From: an uncultured Clostridium sp.
Lineage (GTDB): Bacteria; Bacillota; Clostridia; TANB77; CAG-508
Direction of reading: 5' to 3'
NCBI GenBank assembly: GCA_902462295.1
Contig: CABQAZ010000027.1
Location: forward strand, 1-15,250
Length of the DNA stretch: 15,250 bases
The notes beneath the pieces were generated by a model that made no database searches, was not told the origin of the DNA, and saw nothing but the letters and a program-made list of their open reading frames with translations. Position numbers and translations under genes: made by a program. How positions within the stretch are numbered: the first letter of the stretch is position 1; every line of letters begins with the position of its first letter. Shown piece by piece: positions 1 through 6,681 of this stretch.

Positions 1-78
1 TCTATAAGTAGTTTAAAAAAGAACCCAAAGGAATTGTTAATTGATACAAAGTAGATGACATAGTTTACAGATAATTAA

Positions 79-201
79 ATAATAAATAGTGTAAATTATC
101 ACATGAATAAGGAACATTGGAATACAATTATTATAGATGAAAAGGTGGACGAGGATTTAGTAAAAGAATTGATAGAACAAAGTTATCAATTGACAAAGTA
201 A
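79..201 (+). pseudogene. C-terminal remnant of an MmcQ/YjbR-like protein
   Basis: The frame ending at the TAA at 199-201 reads YHMNKEHWNTIIIDEK and ends SYQLTK. This resembles the C-terminal end of the MmcQ/YjbR (CyaY-like fold, DNA-binding-like) family, where a histidine/asparagine/tryptophan motif is followed by two helices ending in a serine-tyrosine-x-leucine pattern. The frame is closed upstream by stops at 76-78 and 52-54. No family N-terminus is visible in the first 78 bases, so this is a broken remnant unless translation starts at the ATG at 103, giving about 32 residues. There is no good ribosome binding site before that ATG. The family call rests on recall of a short motif. Confidence 0.5.
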
Positions 202-205
202 AGAT

Positions 206-224
206 AAATGCAAATAGTAATTTG
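206..224. repeat. Short AT-rich dyad repeat, copy 1
   Basis: A 19-base sequence here recurs exactly at 12536-12554. Its core CAAAT-AGTA-ATTTG is an inverted repeat with 5-base arms. Both copies lie just upstream of a ribosome binding site, and a 12-base part (AATAGTAATTTG) recurs at 15197-15208 before a third gene. It looks like an interspersed palindromic repeat or a shared regulatory site. Confidence 0.6.
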
Positions 225-247
225 CTAAAATGATTGGAGGAATGGGT

Positions 248-673
248 ATGAAAAATAAAAATGTATTATTTGCAGTATTAGGTATAATTGTATTAGTAGT
301 GTTAGTGATAGGAGTTTTTTATCATTTTAGAGATAGAAGAACTTATACACTAAATTTACCTCAACTTGAAAAATTAGAAAGTATTTCATTAAATCAAAAT
401 GAAAAAGATATTAGTATTAATGACAGAGAAGAAATGAAAGATATACTATATGTTTTAAATGGTACAAAAAGAGTTACTAAAAACGAAAGCATACAAGATG
501 CACCTATAAATATTGATGATGAAATAAAAGTTGATTTTCACTTTATAGAAGCTGGAGTATCTACAATATTCGTATATAAGAAAAACAATAGTTATTATAT
601 TGAACAACCATATAATGGTATATATCAAATAAGTGGAGATGAATACAATTCGATAGAGAAACTTGTTAGATAA
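248..673 (+). CDS. Membrane-anchored DUF5301-like protein
   Basis: The product is 141 residues. An N-terminal hydrophobic helix at about residues 6-25 is followed by a basic stop (HFRDRR) and a polar domain of roughly 110 residues. The domain starts with a leucine/proline/glutamate segment (LNLPQLEKLESISL) and ends with a YIEQPYNGIYQIS motif. That pattern recalls DUF5301, a family of unknown function in Gram-positive bacteria, and I assign it only tentatively. The ATG at 248 is preferred over those at 230 and 242, because GGAGG at 236-240 sits 7 bases before it and would overlap or abut the others. There is no lipobox cysteine, so it is probably an uncleaved signal anchor with the domain outside the membrane. 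The gene stands alone after the YjbR-like remnant, and I see no convincing promoter for it. Confidence 0.75.
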   Translation: MKNKNVLFAVLGIIVLVVLVIGVFYHFRDRRTYTLNLPQLEKLESISLNQNEKDISINDREEMKDILYVLNGTKRVTKNESIQDAPINIDDEIKVDFHFIEAGVSTIFVYKKNNSYYIEQPYNGIYQISGDEYNSIEKLVR

Positions 674-812
674 ATTACAATTTGTTGAAGGTAGCAGTTA
701 TCTATATAATGAACTTATTGCTTTTTCTGGATTAGATGAGCAAGATATAAAAAATTATTTCTTAGTAGCACAATATATAAAATGTAAAGAGAAATTTAAG
801 AAAGACAGTTGA
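663..812 (+). CDS. Short open frame, possible gene remnant
   Basis: A frame open from 657 to the TGA at 810-812 encodes about 50 residues including FVEGSSYLYNELIAFSGL and a lysine-rich tail. A TTG at 663 could start it, overlapping the end of the preceding gene by 11 bases, but the ribosome binding site is poor. The stop lies inside the left arm of the terminator at 801-825, as expected at a real gene end. The amino acid composition looks protein-like. I do not recognise a family. It may be the tail of a decayed gene rather than a functional one. Confidence 0.3.
   Translation: MLDKLQFVEGSSYLYNELIAFSGLDEQDIKNYFLVAQYIKCKEKFKKDS
672..683. repeat. Core copy of the AAATTACAATTT repeat
   Basis: These 12 bases match the first 12 bases of the 21-base repeats at 13126-13146 and 15169-15189. 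Like them, this copy starts at or just after a stop codon (TAA 671-673). Confidence 0.4.
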
Positions 813-825
813 ATAAACTGTCTTT
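801..825. terminator. Bidirectional terminator between convergent genes
   Basis: AAAGACAGTT at 801-810 is perfectly complementary to AACTGTCTTT at 816-825, with a 5-base loop. The stop of the plus-strand frame (810-812) and that of the minus-strand peptidase gene (824-826) both fall in or at the stem. The hairpin therefore serves convergent transcription. The U-tract is short in both directions. Confidence 0.65.
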
Positions 826-1591
826 AATAACTTTCTATATATAAAGCTTTTGCAATATATGGTGTTACTTCTTTAAATTTATACCAACCAGAACTTTTGC
901 TATCATTTTCTCCTCCATTAGGATTTGATATATATACCATATCATTATCATCAGAAGCAAGCAAAACCATATAATGAGAAGCAGTAGTCCAACGATTATT
1001 ATGAGGTTGATTCCATACACAAATTAAAATAGGTCTATTAGTTTTTAAATGTTCTTGTAATTTTTCTTTAGATAAATGCACACTATCATAATAAAAATCA
1101 GTATTTTTAATATTAAAAGTATTAGATAATTCTTTTGAAAGTGAATCATAATCCAGGACAGGATAATATTTTTGTCTAAGATCTTCAGGTGTATAATTTT
1201 TATCATAACCACTTAATATAGTTGCAACTGCAGTAATACCACAACCATTTTCTTCCATAGTTCCATTCCAATATTGTTTATTACTCCAAGATGAATTACC
1301 ATTTTGCTTATATTCTATGTATGTTTTTTGATGATTTTCAATCGTTGTAAATGTCGTAAAATAGCCATCTTTATTCTTGACTTTTTTCTGACCAATTCCA
1401 GAGTAATTGTCATTTGTATCTTGTTTAATAGTTTTATATTCTGAATTATCAGTAATTTCTGAAATAGCTTTATTCAAATCATAAGAAATATTACTAAATA
1501 TGCTATTTTTTATACATAAGTATATTGCAAAAATTATAATTAATAATATTAAAATTCTTTTTTTATTTAATTTCTTTCTTTTTTTCTTCAT
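824..1591 (-). CDS. Membrane-anchored C39-like cysteine peptidase
   Basis: The product is 255 residues. A very basic N-terminus (MKKKRKKLNKKR) and a hydrophobic helix at about residues 13-30 make it a type II anchored protein. The C-terminal half matches the Peptidase_C39_2 (papain-like) family: catalytic cysteine C117 in NGCGITAVATIL, catalytic histidine H206 in SHYMVLLASDD, then a YISNPNGG turn that could supply the third active-site residue. The domain stands alone, without an ABC transporter, so it is not a standard bacteriocin-processing exporter. The substrate is unknown and the active site should face outside. The ATG at 1591 is chosen because GGAGGGA lies 6 bases before it on the minus strand. 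The -10 at 1619-1624 would also start transcription inside any longer frame from 1627. It diverges from the vanR-like gene and may be controlled by it. Confidence 0.85.
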   Translation of the reverse strand: MKKKRKKLNKKRILILLIIIFAIYLCIKNSIFSNISYDLNKAISEITDNSEYKTIKQDTNDNYSGIGQKKVKNKDGYFTTFTTIENHQKTYIEYKQNGNSSWSNKQYWNGTMEENGCGITAVATILSGYDKNYTPEDLRQKYYPVLDYDSLSKELSNTFNIKNTDFYYDSVHLSKEKLQEHLKTNRPILICVWNQPHNNRWTTASHYMVLLASDDNDMVYISNPNGGENDSKSSGWYKFKEVTPYIAKALYIESY

Positions 1592-1618
1592 TTGAAATCC
1601 CTCCAGTAACTTGTCTAT

Positions 1619-1624
1619 ATTATA
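1619..1624 (-). promoter_or_regulatory. -10 box of the C39 peptidase promoter
   Basis: On the minus strand the sequence reads TTTGTATAATATAG, with a consensus TATAAT. Transcription would begin near 1612 and give a leader of about 20 bases carrying the GGAGGGA site. No good -35 lies at 17 bases, which fits a promoter needing an activator. The repeats at 1668-1685 lie upstream on this strand. Confidence 0.5.
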
Positions 1625-1667
1625 CAAATAAAGAAAATAATAAGTTTTAAGAAATTATTAAATAAAT

Positions 1668-1685
1668 CTTAACATTTTCTTACAA
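1668..1685. promoter_or_regulatory. Tandem 11-bp-spaced repeats, possible response-regulator site
   Basis: TCTTAAC at 1668-1674 and TCTTACA at 1679-1685 are direct repeats spaced 11 bases apart, the arrangement bound by OmpR/PhoB-type regulators. Read on the minus strand, the second site is TTGTAAGAAAAT. As I recall the VanR box consensus (TCGTANGAAANT), this differs at only one specified base. The site lies between the divergent peptidase and vanR-like promoters and could control either. The assignment is inference. Confidence 0.4.
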
Positions 1686-1718
1686 TTTGTCGAATCGGTG
1701 GAATTTATTGGCTTATTG

Positions 1719-1727
1719 TGATAAAAT
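1719..1727 (+). promoter_or_regulatory. Extended -10 promoter for the vanRS-like pair
   Basis: TGATAAAAT fits the extended -10 pattern TGnTATAAT with one mismatch and lies 26 bases before the vanR-like ATG. The bases at the -35 distance do not resemble TTGACA. This is consistent with an activator-dependent or extended -10 promoter using the repeats at 1668-1685. Confidence 0.4.
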
Positions 1728-1752
1728 ACCAATTGATAGAAAAGAGGAAAAT

Positions 1753-2437
1753 ATGAATATTTTAGTATTAGATGATGAAAAAGAAATTGCAGATTTAGTA
1801 GAAGTTTATTTGAAAAATGAAAATTATAATGTTTATAAATTTTATGATTCTAATAAAGCAATAGACTGTATTAATAATCAAAAATTAGATTTTGCAATTT
1901 TAGATGTAATGATTAAAGATGTTGATGGATTTAAGATATGTAAAATGATAAGAGATAAAGGTTTTAATTTTCCTATAATAATGCTAACAGCTAAAATTGA
2001 AGACAAGGATAAAATACAGGGATTAACGATTCGGAGCAGATGACTATATAACCAAGCCTTTCAATCCATTAGAACTTATTGCAAGAGTAAAATCTGCATA
2101 TAGAAGATACACAAAATATAATGAAAAAGTTGAAGAAAATATCATATATATAGATGGGTTAGAAATAGATCAGGATAAACACATCTGCAAGTTATATGAT
2201 AATATAATTGAATTAACACCAATGGAATTTGATATATTATTGTATTTAGCACAAAAAAGAGGGAATGTAGTTAGTTCGGAAGAATTATTTAAAAAAGTTT
2301 GGAAAGAAAAATATTTGGAGAACAATAATACTGTAATGGTACATATTAGGAGAATAAGAGAAAAATTAAAGGAAGATAGCAAGAAGCCTAAATTTATAAA
2401 AACAGTATGGGGAGTTGGATATAAAATTGAAAAATAA
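1753..2437 (+). pseudogene. vanR: VanR-like response regulator, frameshifted
   Basis: This is an OmpR/PhoB-type response regulator closest in my recollection to VanR of glycopeptide-resistance clusters. Residues DD(E)K near 7-10, phosphoacceptor D51 in AILDVMI and PIIMLTAK are present. The frame then breaks: one extra C at 2032 turns what should read GLTIGADDYITKPF into GLTIRSR and a TGA stop at 2041-2043, leaving a 96-residue product. Removing that base restores a single frame of 227 residues, the family's usual length, including the winged-helix output domain and the VanR-type ending KTVWGVGYKIEK. The ATG at 1753 follows AGAGGA. The downstream half is well conserved, so the mutation is recent or a sequence error. 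If real, the regulator lacks DNA binding. The kinase gene overlaps its end by 23 bases. Confidence 0.85.
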
Positions 2438-3515
2438 GGGATTATTTAAAGAAAAAATGAAATTGGTAGGTCAAGTAATACTAAGAATAATAATTTATTA
2501 TATTATTTCAATATTATTCTATATTGTAGTTTTAGATGGAGTTTTAGGAAATTTTTTAGGAAATAGCTTGTATAGAATAAATTATGATTTATATTATTGG
2601 TGTGTAACCAGTAAAGAAACAATTTTTATAGTTTATTTAATAACAGTTTTTATATTTGCTCTATATAGATTTTTTTCTTTAAAAGTTGAAAATAGAGAAA
2701 AATTATATAGTTCATTAGATAATATTTTAGATGAAAGTAGTCAAAATGTAGAATTACCTGATGAAATGATTAAGTTTTCTGAAAAATTGAATAAAATTAA
2801 GTATGAATATGCTCTAAGCAAGAAAATGGCAAAAGAAGCAGAACAGAAGAAAAATGATTTAATAATGTATATGGCTCACGATTTAAAAACTCCTCTTACA
2901 TCTGTAATTGGTTATTTGACATTGCTTAATGAAGAAAAGAGAATATCAAAAGATTTACAAGAAAAATATATGAAAATAGCACTTGATAAGTCAATAAGAT
3001 TAGAAGAACTAACCAATCAATTCTTTGAAATTACTAGATATAATTTGAATGATATGCCAATAAATAAAATACAACTTAATTTATCAATATTATTTGATCA
3101 GTTAATAGAAGAATTTTATCCAATGTTAGAAGACAGGAAATTAGAATTAAAAGTGAACAAACCTAATACTTTAATATATAATGCAGATGGAGATAAAATG
3201 GCTAGAGCATTTGGAAATTTATTAAAAAATGCTATTAGTTATAGTTATGAAAATACTGTTATTGAGATAGAAATGATTGATAATGAAGAGAATATTGAAG
3301 TAACTTTTAGAAATAAAGGTGCTACTATTCCAGAATATAAATTAGAAAAAATTTTTGATAAATTTTATAGAGCTGATGAATCAAGAGGGACAAATAGTGG
3401 TGGAGCAGGATTAGGTCTTGCAATCACAAAAGAGATAATTGAATTACATAACGGAACAATTTCTGCAAATAGTGAAAACGAAACTATTGAATTTGTTATT
3501 AATCTAAGAAAATAA
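2415..3515 (+). CDS. vanS: VanS-like sensor histidine kinase
   Basis: The product is 366 residues. Two membrane helices at about residues 16-40 and 68-88 bracket a short extracellular loop, followed by a coiled linker. Then come the H-box with phosphoacceptor H155 in YMAHDLKTPLTSVIGYL, an N-box around 267-273 (GNLLKNA), the FDKFYR F-box, and the G-box GGAGLGLA at 329-336. All catalytic elements are intact. The TTG start at 2415 gives MDIKLKNKG, matching the N-terminus I recall for VanS of the vanA cluster (MVIKLKNKK), which also overlaps its vanR gene. The ATG at 2457 is a fallback. It should autophosphorylate and pass phosphate to D51 of the upstream regulator. The signal is unknown. No vanH, vanA/ddl-type, vanX or vanY gene is in the window, so glycopeptide sensing should not be assumed. 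Confidence 0.9.
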   Translation: MDIKLKNKGLFKEKMKLVGQVILRIIIYYIISILFYIVVLDGVLGNFLGNSLYRINYDLYYWCVTSKETIFIVYLITVFIFALYRFFSLKVENREKLYSSLDNILDESSQNVELPDEMIKFSEKLNKIKYEYALSKKMAKEAEQKKNDLIMYMAHDLKTPLTSVIGYLTLLNEEKRISKDLQEKYMKIALDKSIRLEELTNQFFEITRYNLNDMPINKIQLNLSILFDQLIEEFYPMLEDRKLELKVNKPNTLIYNADGDKMARAFGNLLKNAISYSYENTVIEIEMIDNEENIEVTFRNKGATIPEYKLEKIFDKFYRADESRGTNSGGAGLGLAITKEIIELHNGTISANSENETIEFVINLRK

Positions 3516-3521
3516 AAATAT

Positions 3522-3563
3522 TGTTTATCGTAAACATAAAATTTTGCAAAAACATTGCAAAAT
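3522..3563. promoter_or_regulatory. Two dyads upstream of the large operon
   Basis: TGTTTA-TCG-TAAACA (3522-3536) and ATTTTGCAA-AAACA-TTGCAAAAT (3541-3563) are perfect inverted repeats. The second also contains two TTGCAAAA direct repeats whose starts (3544 and 3555) are 11 bases apart. This mirrors the 11-base-spaced repeats before the vanR-like gene. The block ends about 30 bases before the -10 at 3594, a good position for an activator or repressor. Operator function is inferred from position and symmetry. Confidence 0.45.
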
Positions 3564-3590
3564 CCTGCAGTATGCATTCATTTTTTTAGG

Positions 3591-3599
3591 TGCTAAAAT
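3591..3599 (+). promoter_or_regulatory. Extended -10 promoter of the large operon
   Basis: TGCTAAAAT matches the extended -10 pattern with one mismatch. There is no recognisable -35 at the usual distance. Transcription would start near 3606 and run through the hairpin at 3628-3666 before reaching the first gene at 3686. It resembles the vanR-like gene's promoter (TGATAAAAT at 1719). Confidence 0.45.
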
Positions 3600-3627
3600 A
3601 TTAATATCAAAAATTATATGTGAATGA

Positions 3628-3666
3628 GAGAGCTAATTAGAGAAAATCTAGTTAGCTTTCTTTTTT
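3628..3666 (+). terminator. Intrinsic terminator or attenuator before the large operon
   Basis: GAGAGCTAATTAG (3628-3640) pairs with CTAGTTAGCTTTC (3648-3660) along 13 positions using two G-U pairs, around a 7-base loop. Six T residues follow at 3661-3666. It may end vanRS transcripts. However, it lies downstream of the only promoter-like sequence before the 3686 gene, and only 7 bases separate it from the AAGGAGGAG site. Any transcript of the large operon must therefore pass it. I see no clear alternative anti-terminator fold. Confidence 0.7.
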
Positions 3667-3685
3667 GCTATCTAAGGAGGAGTTT

Positions 3686-4717
3686 ATGAATAAAAGTATT
3701 AAAGGTAGTCTTGTTACTGGACTATTAGTAATGTGTTTAATGTCGAATGTATATGCGACAGATAGTAACAAAATAATAAATAAATCAGTTTTAGGATCGG
3801 AGGAAAGTACATTTGTATCTTCAATCCAAAAAGAAGTTGAAGAGAATAATGTAAAATATAAACTTTCAGATTATTCAAAGCAAGATGATGAACAAAATTC
3901 AAAAGTAGTAACAGCATATAAAAAAGACACTATTAAAAGTAATACTAAAGAATCAATAATTAATCATTTTGGAGAAAGCCTTGATTATGATAATGAAGAA
4001 TATTCTGGAACAATTACCTTAAAAGATTATGAGATAAAAACCATCAGTAATGGAAAATATGAAGCTATTGATGAAAAGAAAATAAATTTTAGTAAATATA
4101 GTAAGAATGATTTAGATAATATTGAGAAAGAAAAGAATATCAATGGAACTACATATTATCTTATAAATGTTAATTGGGAAAATGATGATGTAGAAAACAT
4201 TGATGGTCAAGAAGTACCAACAACTTATAAAGGTGTAATGATTTATCAAGCAGTAGTTACAAGAAACAATCCTTTTAGCTATGAAATAACTGTTACATAC
4301 GAAAGAGAAGTAAGAAAAAAAGATCCTATTTATTTATATACAATAGAGTATGAAAAAATCGAAGAAGAACCAGAAGTGATTATAGAGGAACAAAATGATT
4401 ATACTGTACCTACAATTATAATAAGTGGTTTAGGAATTGCATTAGTAATTGTATATCTAATTGGAAGAAATACAGCAAGGGTATATGTAAAAACGGATAA
4501 TGGATTCACACTTATAAGAGTGGTTAGATTAAGTAAAAAACATAATACTGTAAATTTAAGCAATTACAAACATAAAACTGTTACAAATATGTTTGCAATA
4601 AAAACTACAAATGGATTCTATAATAAGAATAAAAATATGCTTATAAAAGTAAAAAAAGATAAGATAACTAAAAATGTATATCTTAATAGTGCTTATATAG
4701 ATTTTATATTAGGCTAA
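3686..4717 (+). CDS. Secreted-type membrane protein with cytoplasmic tail
   Basis: The product is 343 residues of unrecognised family. A signal peptide (MNKSIKGSLVTGLLVMCLMSN, probable cleavage after VYA near residue 25) leads into a polar, lysine/glutamate/asparagine-rich region of about 210 residues that should lie outside. Next is a single membrane helix at about 242-260 and an 80-residue basic, beta-rich tail that should be cytoplasmic. The signal peptide plus internal helix gives type I topology, suited to relaying information or anchoring a cytoplasmic assembly. There is no LPxTG-like sorting motif and no lipobox. The ATG at 3686 is fixed by AAGGAGGAG at 3674-3682; the in-frame TTG at 3665 lies inside the terminator region and is rejected. 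It is the first gene of the operon, 13 bases before the next gene. Confidence 0.85.
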   Translation: MNKSIKGSLVTGLLVMCLMSNVYATDSNKIINKSVLGSEESTFVSSIQKEVEENNVKYKLSDYSKQDDEQNSKVVTAYKKDTIKSNTKESIINHFGESLDYDNEEYSGTITLKDYEIKTISNGKYEAIDEKKINFSKYSKNDLDNIEKEKNINGTTYYLINVNWENDDVENIDGQEVPTTYKGVMIYQAVVTRNNPFSYEITVTYEREVRKKDPIYLYTIEYEKIEEEPEVIIEEQNDYTVPTIIISGLGIALVIVYLIGRNTARVYVKTDNGFTLIRVVRLSKKHNTVNLSNYKHKTVTNMFAIKTTNGFYNKNKNMLIKVKKDKITKNVYLNSAYIDFILG

Positions 4718-4730
4718 AACGGAGGATAAG

Positions 4731-5744
4731 ATGGAATTAGAAAATGCAACTATAATTGATTTTGGAGATGTAGAATTACTTGCAACTAAAGAAGATTTAT
4801 ATATGGGGTATGATAATGAAGCAAAATTTAAAATAAATTGGTGTAGACTTAAAGATAAACCAGATGAATTAATAAGACTAAATGTAGAATATGACAAATT
4901 ATCAAAAGAAATTCAAGAAAAGAATATTCCAATAATTGATATAGGAAAAATAATTGAAAAGCAATTTGCTGAAATATTAGAAAAAGAAATAAACAGTTTT
5001 ATAGGCAAGAATATTAATAATATATCTTATCTCTTTAAAAAAGCAGAACATACAGACGCAAATAGAAATAAATATTATACAAATCCTGATTATTTAAGAA
5101 TAGAGGATATTGGGGTAGACTATTTAAAAGAAAGAGAAGATATAAATAATAGAACAAGAGTATATACGTCAGCTGTATATTATGATCAAATTAATCATTC
5201 TAAACTAAAATATTTACCATCACATTATAGTGCTGAAAAAAATGCAGTAGAAGTGGATATAAAAGAACAAAAAATATTGTCAAAACCAGGATTTATTTTA
5301 AATCAAGTATATACTGAAACAAGTTTATGTAAGATTCTTGCATATAAACAATATGAATTAGGGATAACACCACCATTTTATAACGAAGTTGCTAAAATTA
5401 ATCAATTCTTGAAAGATAAAAAAACAGTAACAGTAATATTGGCAGATGATAGAGAAGTGAAAACCAAAGCAGATATAACAGATATTATAGATTTCTATAA
5501 TGGAATATTTATACTAAAAAAAGATTTATTTGATTTAGATTTTTATGAAGATGATTTAGAACTAAGAAATATTAATAATATAAAAGCAATAAGACACGGA
5601 AAAACAGAAATTGAAATAAATACTAGAAATTTAAAACCATTAGAGTTGCAACTAGATGATATTATCCAAATTGATAATAAGGGAATTATATGCGAAATTC
5701 CAGAACAAGAAAATGAAGATCAAGGAGATACAAATGAAATATAA
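4731..5744 (+). CDS. Unknown operon protein, paralogue A
   Basis: The product is 337 residues with no signal peptide or membrane helix, so it should be cytosolic. I do not recognise a family. It is clearly related to the next gene. Shared blocks are WCRLKDKP (37-44), NINNISYLF (94-102), and a long block at about 197-234 containing KILAYKQYELGITPPFYNEV followed by AKINQFL and KKTVTV. After that block comes a beta-rich tail (230-315), then an acidic, disordered-looking end rich in glutamate and glutamine. GGAGGA at 4721-4726 precedes the ATG. The conserved TPPFYNEVAKIN block is the best query for remote homology. No catalytic motif is evident. Confidence 0.85.
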   Translation: MELENATIIDFGDVELLATKEDLYMGYDNEAKFKINWCRLKDKPDELIRLNVEYDKLSKEIQEKNIPIIDIGKIIEKQFAEILEKEINSFIGKNINNISYLFKKAEHTDANRNKYYTNPDYLRIEDIGVDYLKEREDINNRTRVYTSAVYYDQINHSKLKYLPSHYSAEKNAVEVDIKEQKILSKPGFILNQVYTETSLCKILAYKQYELGITPPFYNEVAKINQFLKDKKTVTVILADDREVKTKADITDIIDFYNGIFILKKDLFDLDFYEDDLELRNINNIKAIRHGKTEIEINTRNLKPLELQLDDIIQIDNKGIICEIPEQENEDQGDTNEI

Positions 5745-6681
5745 AAATGCAAATGAACTTATTTTAGATAAATTAGTTTTGTTAGGAGATAAAAACCAAT
5801 TTAAGATGTTAGGATATAATAATCAAGTTACTCAATACTTTTATTGGTGTTATTTTAAAGATGAACCTAAGAATATTTATTGTTTAAATGAAAGAATAAT
5901 TAGTGAACCAGAACGTAAATCTGAATTAGATAAAGAAATATTTAAGGGAAAGAACATAATTATAGATTTAAAAGGAACTTTATATAATACATTAAGAAGG
6001 ATTTTAAATGAAAATATAGATAAATTTGTAAATGAAAATATAAATAATATTTCTTATTTGTTTGAAAATGATAAATCGGACTATGAGAATATTAGTTTAT
6101 ATGAAATGGGTAGAGATATAAGAAAAAATCAAAATTATGGTTTACACAATAATATTAGTCTATTATTAAATAATTTTGAATATCAAGATATTTCTAATGG
6201 TTTAGTAAAAATATCAACAAGAACAGGGAAAAAAGACTTTATTTATGATATGAAAAAAATGGAGTTTATAAACAATGAAATAGATATTTTTAAAGCTGTA
6301 TATGGACTAACTTCATTAAAGAAAATACTGGCTTATGAACAATATAAAAAAGGTTTAACGCCACCATTTTATAATGAAGTTGCTAAAATAAATGAATTTT
6401 TAGAAGGCAAGAAAACAGTTACATTAGAATTGAATGATGGAGGGAGAATACAAGTACCTGCTCAAATTTCTAACATTTTGGCGACAAATTATAAAGAGTT
6501 TTGGATAAATACTCAATTAAATAATATGGATATTACTAATTTAAGAGCCATTGGATATGGAAAAAAGGAACTTGTTGTAAATACTGAAAACCTTATAAAT
6601 ATAGATAAACAATTAGATGATTTTATTGAAAAAAGTGAAAACAAAGAATTAGATATAGAGGAATTGGAAGATGAATGTTAG
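5734..6681 (+). CDS. Unknown operon protein, paralogue B
   Basis: The product is 315 residues, soluble, and paralogous to the upstream protein along its length. It carries YWCYFKDEP (near 37-45), NINNISYLF (102-110) and a block at about 194-230 with KILAYEQYKKGLTPPFYNEV then AKINEFL and KKTVTL. The middle section is shorter than in paralogue A, and the C-terminus is acidic (KELDIEELEDEC). AAGGAG at 5722-5727 sits 6 bases before the ATG at 5734, which overlaps the previous gene by 11 bases. An earlier in-frame ATG at 5656 lies inside the neighbour and lacks a site. The tandem arrangement points to duplication followed by divergence, perhaps giving two subunits of one complex. Function is unknown. 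Confidence 0.85.
   Translation: MKYKNANELILDKLVLLGDKNQFKMLGYNNQVTQYFYWCYFKDEPKNIYCLNERIISEPERKSELDKEIFKGKNIIIDLKGTLYNTLRRILNENIDKFVNENINNISYLFENDKSDYENISLYEMGRDIRKNQNYGLHNNISLLLNNFEYQDISNGLVKISTRTGKKDFIYDMKKMEFINNEIDIFKAVYGLTSLKKILAYEQYKKGLTPPFYNEVAKINEFLEGKKTVTLELNDGGRIQVPAQISNILATNYKEFWINTQLNNMDITNLRAIGYGKKELVVNTENLINIDKQLDDFIEKSENKELDIEELEDEC

Noticed and set aside
1592..1627. Longer start of the C39 peptidase at 1627 (minus strand)
   Set aside because: The added part overlaps the -10 box at 1619-1624 and contains the GGAGGGA site that belongs to the ATG at 1591.
1687..1752. Longer vanR start at the TTG at 1687
   Set aside because: It adds 22 residues before the usual VanR N-terminus, lacks a ribosome binding site and covers the promoter at 1719-1727. 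The ATG at 1753 has AGAGGA before it.
2015..2060. Programmed frameshifting in the vanR-like gene
   Set aside because: No slippery heptamer or stimulating hairpin is visible at the break, and a single extra C explains it fully.
1753..3515. Glycopeptide-resistance operon
   Set aside because: Only the regulatory pair resembles van genes. No ligase, dehydrogenase or dipeptidase gene is in the window.
5656..5733. Earlier ATG for the second paralogue at 5656
   Set aside because: It lies in another frame inside the upstream gene, has no ribosome binding site, and the residues it adds have no counterpart in the paralogue. AAGGAG fits the ATG at 5734.
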